DNA from: Nannizziopsis barbatae
Lineage: Eukaryota; Ascomycota; Eurotiomycetes; Onygenales; Nannizziopsiaceae
DNA length: 64,000 nt
Reading direction: 5' to 3'
Assembly (NCBI GenBank): GCA_014964245.1
Contig: JACVYH010000003.1
Span: forward strand, 2,852,001-2,916,000
The position numbers and the translations under genes are program-made. Shown here in pieces: positions 57,045 through 64,000 of this stretch. Each line of letters begins with the position of its first letter. Position 1 is the first letter of the stretch. The notes beneath the pieces were generated by a model that saw only the letters and a list, made by a program, of their open reading frames with translations, did no database searches and was not told where the DNA came from.

Positions 57045-58211
57045 GATTTTATGGTCTGTTTTGGACTCGGACTAGAGCGATGATAAAGCGAGTGGCGGCG
57101 GGGTAGATTAGTTTCCGAGAAACAGGTGTTTAGGAAAGCGAGCGAAGTTTCATCAAGGTTTTCCAGTCATCTCATTGTTAGATATAATTCGAAAAAGCAC
57201 AGATCTGTGTCTTGCAAGAAAGGAATATCGCATCCCGCTGCCTAATTCCAACCCAGTATTCCGAATCTTCAAATCTTGTTGAAAGGTACTATTTCCATAT
57301 CAATCACAGTCGCATACAGCTTGGGCACATACGCACGCAATGCTTCCTTCGCATGCTGAGCAGAGCGTAGATAGGACCGAGACTTGAGGATGCTGATATG
57401 GCTATGTGTAAGACGGTTATCGGACGGAACGGCGGATCAAGCGGTTTCAATTGCTCGCACGCACACTGAGGCCGGTTAGCTAGGCGACAATCTCAAGATA
57501 TCCAGGGATTTCGAACCTGCACTGACAAACGCACACACGTCGATAGCTCAGAGAAATCTGTGTTGCCGGTGAAATGGCGTGGTAACACAGCGGTATTGCT
57601 GCGATGTTTTATCACCACCGAATAATGACAAGGTCAGCCAATCTCTGAAGAGCTGTCGGACAATCCAGTATATGCTATCATTCGACGACACACGGCGACT
57701 CCGTACAGTGTCTTTTTTAGCCTTTTCTCTTTGCTCCAAAGTTCCAGCAATGACATGGAGGTCTCGTAAGTTTCAGGGGAGACGTTCAGCTTCTTGGGCT
57801 CAGTCTCCTCTTGGTGAGGAGCTCGAATTGCCGCGCCAGCACCAACGACGGTTGCACGTGACTAAATGTGGGGCAGGTACAGGGATATCGTGACTTGATT
57901 GGTTTATCCCTGGCGGCTGAGCCACGGAGCTTATATAATATACTTTTGACCCACGTGTGGGGTTCTTGCGCCACACTTTCCACTCCACAAACAAAACAAG
58001 ATCAGATAAAACCAAAATAGCACATTACAAGGATTCATTTGGATGTCTATTTAGAATACTATTCATTATGATATTAAAGAGCGTCCGTAAGCATTGTTGG
58101 TCGATGATAAAATGACCTCGGTCGTATCAATGATGTTTTTAGACCCTAAAGTCCGATTCTTGCCCAGCGAAACGCGTTATGAAAACTCTGAAAGCCGTTT
58201 ATCGGATATCT
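57045..58211. other. Intergenic 1.17 kb
   Basis: 5' flank of the MAPKKK gene and 3' flank of pyruvate decarboxylase, both minus strand. No gene recognised; a T-loop-like GGTTCGAAATCC on the minus strand near 57507 lacks a tRNA fold. Confidence 0.5.
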
Positions 58212-60155
58212 CTAAGTTGCGTTTCTTTTCGCAGCGGCTTCCGCGGTCAATCTGAGTACAGTTGGAGCATCTTCCTTGGGCATATATAGCTCGACAAACT
58301 ACAATTAAGTTGTTAGTACATGCGCACCACAGATCAGGAAAACAACGTACCTGAAGACGCTTCCCTGCGGCAAACTCCTTGTCTTTGAATAAGTCGAGCA
58401 GCTCATGTTTCGTCCGAATCTGGTAGGTCTTATACTGTTCGGGTTTGGCGCCAAAGGCCGGTACCAGATCTTTGTACTTCCACTCTTGGATGTCATTGTA
58501 ATCGCTGTCCCAGCCATGGATGTATCGTTCAATGGTATATCCCTCGTTGCAAATGACGAAGCTTAACAAAACGGTTAGCAATGATGAGCCTCTCACAAAA
58601 TGTAGGGCAGGCAGAGCTTACATGAAAGGTGTAAGACCATGTCTAATCATCGTACTCAATTCCTGAACCGTCAATTGGAAGCTGCCATCTCCGATGAAAA
58701 GGATGGTTCGCCGTTTCTCACCGTCCTTGGTAGCGAGAGCGGCACCCTGGCAAGCACCTAGAGAATAACCAATGCTACCCCAAAGCGTCTGGTTAATGGC
58801 GGTGACATCCTTTGGAAACCTGGTCTCCCAAATGCCGAAATTGGCTGTTCCGGTCTCGGTAATTACAATATCCTTTTCCTGTAGCCACTGACCAACTGTT
58901 GGCCAGAGCCAGTCATGCGTAATGGCAGGTTTCTCGGCATTAGGATCTTCATTCGGCTCGTTGGTGAGTCTAGGCACAGAAGTGACGTTTAATTTTCCCA
59001 TGCGCTGAACCACCTTGCGAAGGACTCCCTTCATTCCCACACCGGGATATTCCGAATAACGTACAGCGACATAGTTGCTGTGGAAGTCAATTGAGTTCAT
59101 TCGGCCAATGCGATAGGTGAAACCGGCAGTATTGAAGTCCGATTTGATAGCGCCGATGCTGAGAATCAAGTCCGAGGCCTCCACCCGTTCCTCCACGCCC
59201 TTGTTGGATCCACTGCCGGCATACACGCCACCGTAGTTTGGAAGTGTCTCATCGACAGCTCCCTTACCCATTGGTGCGACGAATGTCGGCAACCCGGATT
59301 GTTCAACCAAATCGTGAACTTCATCGAGAACGCGGTGACGAATTGCACAGGCATCGACAAGGATCACCGGGTTCTTCGCAGCTTTGAGGTATTTTAGAAT
59401 GACGTCAACGACATATTCTTCTTTCTCCTCCTCGTTTACTGGGGGACTGATGTCAATTGGAGTCTTTAATCGGTCTCCATCAACCTTCTTCTGAACGATA
59501 TCTGTAGGTAAACCGATATAAACCGGTCGACTTCGAATCCAGCATTCACGCAGAGCACTGTCAATATATACCGCCGCCTGATGAGGATCATTCAGCTTTG
59601 CAACCGAACAGGAGATGCCTTCACTCATGTTGGAGAATACGTTGTAGTCGCCGTTTCCAAGCGTATGATGGAGCAGCATGCCATCTTTCTGAGAAACTGT
59701 GCTTGGCTGACCGACAATATGGACAACCGGTACGAACTCGGAGTATGCACCTGCTACGGCATTAAGAGCTGAGAGCTCTCCGACACCGAAAGTCGTCACC
59801 AGAGCCGATATCCCATTGATACGAGCATAACCGTCCGCCGCATACCCTTTTTTTCACACAGCTTATGAGCTTATGGCACGGAACCCAGAGAAGGGATGAT
59901 TTTCCATACCTGCGTTGAGCTCATTGCAATTTCCTACCCAGTTCAAGCCGCATTTTGGAACATAGTCCAAAGCAACGAGATTGTAATCACCTGGAGACCA
60001 ATTAGTTCAAACCGGTCGTTTTGAAAATCTCTCTGAGACAAAGTCACACCTGGCACTCCATGGACCGACCTTATGCCGAGCTGATGAAGCCGCGTAAACA
60101 GGTACTCGGCGACATCAACAGGGTTCTTCAATTCCTTTGTTGCGAGGTCAGTCAT
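58212..60155 (-). CDS. pdc: Pyruvate decarboxylase
   Basis: Five exons (60050-60155, 59910-59990, 58622-59846, 58351-58561, 58212-58298); 569 aa, matching the usual fungal length. Cytosolic thiamine diphosphate enzyme turning pyruvate into acetaldehyde and CO2 for fermentation. Catalytic Glu59 in GNCNELNAGYAADGYAR, the His pair in LLHHTLGNGDY, and the cofactor/Mg motif from GDGSFQLTVQE to ICNEGYTIE are all present. The usual NNDGYT is CNEGYT here: Asn is retained as the Mg ligand and Asp is replaced by Glu. The last exon gives FVELYMPKEDAP and ends AAAKRNAT. Indolepyruvate decarboxylase is the main alternative; TFGVGELSALNAVAG and overall sequence favour Pdc. Head-to-head with Tan1. Confidence 0.95.
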
Positions 60156-60701
60156 GGTGGGAGAATTAGATTGATAGATGTAGATGTTTGCTTTTGGATA
60201 GAAACAGTGATGGAAGAATCAATTGTCTACCGTCTTGTACGTACTTTTGCTATCTAATTGAAGAAAGATATACTCGAGAATCAAGGTCGATTGCCGGTCA
60301 GCTCCGAAACAACGTGGTCATGGTTGGGGAAGTCGTCATATCGATGATGTCAACCTTCACTTTCTGTGTTCCAACAGCACCGAGAGAGAGCCGTTGCCGC
60401 TAGTCCTGTTCAGGCTAGAGTGGGGTCGTTTCCATGCACATGATTGGACAATTGCTCTGGATTGGACAAACTCTTCCTGAAGGAAGCGTCGAAGCTACAA
60501 AATAAGTCCGAATCCTTGAGAGCGTTCTGGACGCGGAGGAAAGGCACTCAGTTCACCGCGGAAGTGCTGGCAGTGGCAGACCGCAAGGAATGCTAATCGC
60601 AACGAAAATTCCACGGGTTTGAGTGGAGCTTCTTCTCATCAGATATACAGATATAACAATCGTGCTGTGGATAATTGGTTTTTCTCGGGCAGATCCGAGA
60701 C
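60156..60701. promoter_or_regulatory. Divergent promoter region, PDC and Tan1
   Basis: 546 bp between two diverging start codons. No recognisable TATA or factor site was fixed; contents are assigned by position only. Confidence 0.5.
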
Positions 60702-62146
60702 ATGGCCGATCCAGCAGCAAAGAAGAGGAGCGCACCAGCGGACTCCCAGGGTTCTTCCGACCGGAAGCAAAAGGTAAGCGATAACGAAATCGCTGCATGT
60801 GTATGATGATGGCCATGATGTTGGCGCAGTACTGAGACAAAGCAATCAATCAAGGTGCGGCCGTTAGAAACTTACACGCGATCTTATCCGAGCGAATTTT
60901 CTGATCGTTTTCTATAGCGCAAGAAGCTATGGAGGGCTCCCAATTCAAACCTGAGCGCGCGATCGACAATCGAGAGTGGTGACGCCGGTATCTTTGTTAC
61001 ATGCGACAGGGGCAGAGAGGGCAAATGCACCGGTGAAGTCTTGGACCTGCTGAACCAGGTTCGTTCGTTCTTTCGGCTTGGGCTCCCTTTCAAGACACCC
61101 CATCTTTTTGAATTGAAAATCGAGCTAACCATGGATATTTCCTCTGTTTGGTAGGAAGTGCAGGAGATTAACCCATCGGCCGAATCAAAACAAGAGGAAT
61201 CCTCGACCGCCCGAGAATATGCGGATGACATCGAGGCGCAGATCAGAGAGGAGGTCGAATCCATGAAGCCAAAGAAGTCCCGTGCGCTTTTTCAGGCTGT
61301 GAAGTTGGATGTTCCATGCTGTGCGTGTTCACCCGCAGTGCCTGCCAGATTGTTGAGAAGGCTTCTTACTTATTTTTGTGGTTTGCAAAATATAGTGCTA
61401 TTCATCAAAGTCGATCAATCTATCGATCCAGTGGACCTTGTCCATCGAATATGCGTCAGCGCGCACGAAGCTCCAGAGAAGAAGCGAAGTAGATTTGTCA
61501 AGCGACTCACTCCGGTGACTTCGACTCGAAAGATTTTAAGCGGTGGAGGAATAGAAGAGCTATGTCGCGAAGTTCTAGAGCCACACTTCCATTCGGAGGA
61601 TGGGCTATCTAAGAAGGTATGGTATTTTCCGGTTTTCTCTCTATTTTATCCCCGTGATGAATTGTGCCGGCGAAAGGCCAAGCCCAACCCATCTGAAGAG
61701 CTAGCATTTTCTAAACATGGTATTTCTTGTCGAATAAACAGTACGCGATCCGACCAACAGTTCGGAACAATCATGACTGGCCAAGAGATGTCTTAATCCC
61801 ACTTGTGGCCCGTGCCGTGGGTCAAGGGCACACGGTTGACCTGAAGGGGTACGATGCCTTGATTCTAGTCGAGATTCTACAGGTAAGCGAGCGCATTGGA
61901 AAAAATGCCTTCTTGGTCGAGGGTGGTCCAGAACTCTCTCTAACAGACAATATTTTTTTGGCGGAATAGAATATATGTGGCATGAGTGTTGTGCCTGGAG
62001 ATTATGAAGGACTGAAACGATATAACCTAGCTGAGATCTACAATCCGACCCCTCGCCCAGGCCCTGGCCCCCAACGACAAGAACAACAACGTCAGGAGGA
62101 GCTGACCGCTTCTCAAAACACGCCGGATAATACGAAGACGGATTGA
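60702..62146 (+). CDS. tan1: tRNA acetylation factor Tan1 (THUMP domain)
   Basis: Six exons (60702-60773, 60918-61058, 61155-61320, 61396-61616, 61742-61882, 61970-62146); 305 aa. Adaptor that binds tRNA-Ser and tRNA-Leu and helps Kre33/Nat10 make N4-acetylcytidine 12. Seen: a Lys-rich head, then AGIFVTCDRGREGKCTGEVLDLL, an acidic stretch, LLFIKVDQSIDPVDLVHRIC, KRLTPVTSTRKILSGGG, and the THUMP core YAIRPTVRNNHDW followed by GHTVDLKGYDALILVEILQNICGMSVVPGDYEGLKRYNLAEI (quoted in parts of the family pattern GYDALILVEI and GMSVVPGDYE). The tail is Pro/Gln-rich. Every junction is in frame and the total is a multiple of three. Introns are 144, 96, 75, 125 and 87 bp, larger than the window average. 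Confidence 0.93.
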
Positions 62147-62249
62147 TGTTCCATGCGTTGCCAGGGGTCGGTAGATAGATGTATTCCGCGGAAGTAAAGG
62201 ATGATTTGAGCAAAGAAAACCAAAAAAAATGTCGCGTTTTCTCCTGTTC

Positions 62250-62265
62250 TACTCCGTACTCCGTA
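62250..62265. repeat. Double TACTCCGTA
   Basis: TACTCCGTACTCCGTA, identical to the two copies at 1310 and 1338. A partial copy TATACTCCG follows at about 62278. Confidence 0.9.
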
Positions 62266-62655
62266 CTGCTTCGAAGTATACTCCGTTGGTATGATAATGG
62301 CAATGACGAGGAGTGGGATTGAATGTTGCACCTGAAAGATCGAACAACTCATCGGCATAAGTAGATGATAGGATTGTGGAGGAATCCTTCGGTGTACGAA
62401 GAAGGGAATAATAGCCTCTCAGTCTTGACAGTGTTTTAAAATCCATGGAAGCTTTCCAAGTATGTACTCACGTAAGAGGTAAGAAGTACTCATAAGCGTT
62501 CGGTCTCCAAGATACAAACAGGCCGAGGAGAACAAGCCATGCACTCTGTATGGAGAATGGGTGCTGGATACTCGGTTGATAGAGCCCACAGCGGCTAGGC
62601 CAAGACGCTCATGCCCAACCTTAGTTATTACTCACCGATGGGTAAATATTACTAC

Positions 62656-62671
62656 TACGGAGTACGGAGTA
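62656..62671. repeat. Double TACGGAGTA
   Basis: TACGGAGTACGGAGTA, the reverse complement of the 62250 element, 390 bp away in inverted orientation. Confidence 0.9.
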
Positions 62672-63340
62672 GTTACGTGAGAGAACAGTGTCAAGGATGC
62701 AGGAAGTTTGGGATGAATTGGAGGACAGCATAACCGAGCGAGCGACGATCGCAGGGTCCTGGAATTTCGAATGGGCCGAGGAGCGTCATCTGTATGGGCG
62801 TGCTGCATGAAGAAGAAGAAGATGAGATCTACTCCGTACTCTATCGGCTTCGTTGGATTGATAATAACATGGTTGCTATAAGACCGCTCGTATGAAAAAG
62901 CACTCGCGAAGAACAAAGAGAAGCGACATCCAGCGGGAACACGTGCGAAGAGGTCCGACCCCTGGATCTGGAGAACCCCGGCCTATTCGTAGTCCCAAAT
63001 CTCTCACTCATCAAATCTCACAAAGAAAGACAGACAGAAAGAACGGCAAGAGTGAAAAAATCTGGTCAACTTCGTCATGCTATCGACGAGGTGGTATGGC
63101 AAGGTACCTTGGGCTTTGTGGGCTGGGTGGAAAGGTCGCATTGAGAGGGAGAATTCTGATAAGTTAAAACGGAAAACCTCGTCAAGCAGCGCTGCTGATT
63201 GGCTGGGGCCGCGAAGTCGGAAGATTAAAAAGATGAACCACCACAAGGACACAAGGACACGACCACCACCACCAACAGCAACGCAACCCAGACAGAGGAG
63301 GAGGTTTCCAATTTGTTTCTGGGTTTCAGGTTTGGCGATA

Positions 63341-63389
63341 AGCGAAAAGGAAAAAGGAAAAAGGAAAAAAAAGAAAAAAGAAGAAAAAA
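63341..63389. repeat. Purine tract with GGAAAAA units
   Basis: About 49 bases that are nearly all A and G, beginning with AAGCGAAAAGG and including two to three GGAAAAA units. Confidence 0.8.
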
Positions 63390-64000
63390 TGGGGACTCCA
63401 TACCTTTCTCAACTTAGCAAAATCTGGCGAGGTTGTTTGATTACTACGCGGTACTGTATTTTCGGTGTTGCCGTCTCTTACTACTTTGTAGTTACTGGAG
63501 AGCATGGATGTTCCTTTCTGCTCGCTCGGTTCTTTTCTTTCTTGTGCCTGTCGTCATTTCTCGCTTCTGGTCCACGGTTCTTGAACCAACTTTCTTTTAC
63601 CTTACGGAGCAAACCCTACTCCGTACCTCCAGCCTAACAGCCTACTGACAGGCGACGCTCACTCGTCTCGTCTCGCTATTTTGTCCCAGATTGTTCTCAC
63701 TAAAGCCCGCCCTGGGTTCGGAAGTGGCCGTGTTGCGCCGTGCGTTATTGTGGTCCTGGTCTGGTCAGTGGTCGCTGGTGGTCACTGCTTGTCTGGGTTG
63801 CGGTGTGGGTGTGTGTGTGTGCCAACATCGCCCATCCCTGGATTCATCGCTTACTTGCTTTGCTTTTCTGGCCTGGCAATTATTAGTTATTCCAATCGAA
63901 AAAGGAGGAGTAAAAAAACCCCCTTTTTTGTGTTTCGGGGAACCGAATGTCGTCTGGCTCCTCTCTTCTTTTCAATGCAGCTGAACAAGTTAATTATTAT

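Larger units (their letters stand above)
62147..64000. other. Right-end 1.85 kb without recognised gene
   Basis: Contains several TACTCCGTA copies, a purine tract (63341-63389, AAAAAGG-type repeats), and a short GT repeat (about 63802-63820). A 186-codon frame at 63077-63637 is low in complexity and unsupported. Likely the leader or promoter of a gene beyond the window, or a long spacer. Confidence 0.5.

Noticed and set aside
57495..57520. tRNA-like T-loop GGTTCGAAATCC on the minus strand
   Set aside because: Loop is one base too long and no matching acceptor, D or anticodon stems were found upstream.
63077..63637. 186-codon plus-strand frame at the right end
   Set aside because: Runs through a purine tract giving Lys-rich filler; no family features.

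Overview
The window is nuclear DNA of a filamentous ascomycete, most likely a eurotiomycete and possibly Onygenales. The evidence is a set of intron-rich protein genes with mostly 48-80 bp introns (GTA/GTG donors, CTAAC- or CTGAC-like branch sites), a dispersed 5S rRNA gene, a moulds-type gene repertoire (Bck1-type MAPKKK, Mid2-like wall sensor, secreted glutaminase A, NRPS-like enzyme) and many copies of the TACGGAGTA/TACTCCGTA intergenic motif that I associate with this class. No CRISPR array, insertion sequence, virus or bacterial operon was seen. Exon limits below were found by hand, by requiring frame continuity, splice signals and family resemblance.

Layout, left to right. 1-4.2 kb: 3' part of a ferric-chelate reductase gene, a Ure2-type glutathione S-transferase gene, and a gene of unknown function on the minus strand. 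5.8-8.7 kb: the branch-point-binding splicing factor (SF1/BBP, eight exons) and a 5S rRNA gene. 9.2-14.4 kb: a divergent pair made of an adenylation-thiolation-reductase (NRPS-like) enzyme and an alpha-oxoamine synthase, which looks like a minimal specialised-metabolite locus. 15.1-17.5 kb: a BOR1/SLC4-type anion transporter. 17.8-24.8 kb: DEAD-box helicase Dbp8 followed by four poorly characterised genes. 25.1-31.1 kb: cytosolic glutamyl-tRNA synthetase and secreted glutaminase A. 31.5-37.1 kb (minus): an unknown four-exon gene, an Stm1/SERBP1-type ribosome-binding protein and a Pap1/Yap-type bZIP factor. After a 2.6 kb gene-free stretch come copper amine oxidase and PEX19 (39.7-43.4 kb), an unknown acidic protein, a degenerate kinase-like protein, a Mid2-type sensor, COG3, a Bck1-type MAPKKK, pyruvate decarboxylase and Tan1 (THUMP tRNA acetylation factor). 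The last 1.85 kb holds no recognisable gene.

How genes may work together: most are unrelated housekeeping genes. Three functional neighbourhoods stand out. The NRPS-like enzyme and alpha-oxoamine synthase share one 544 bp intergenic promoter. The copper amine oxidase (usually peroxisomal) and PEX19 lie head-to-tail 320 bp apart. A Mid2-like wall sensor lies 4 kb from the MAPKKK of the cell wall integrity pathway, with COG3 between them. The strongest candidate for something undescribed is the divergent NRPS-like/alpha-oxoamine synthase pair. Other leads are the kinase-like protein with altered catalytic motifs and the unassigned genes.
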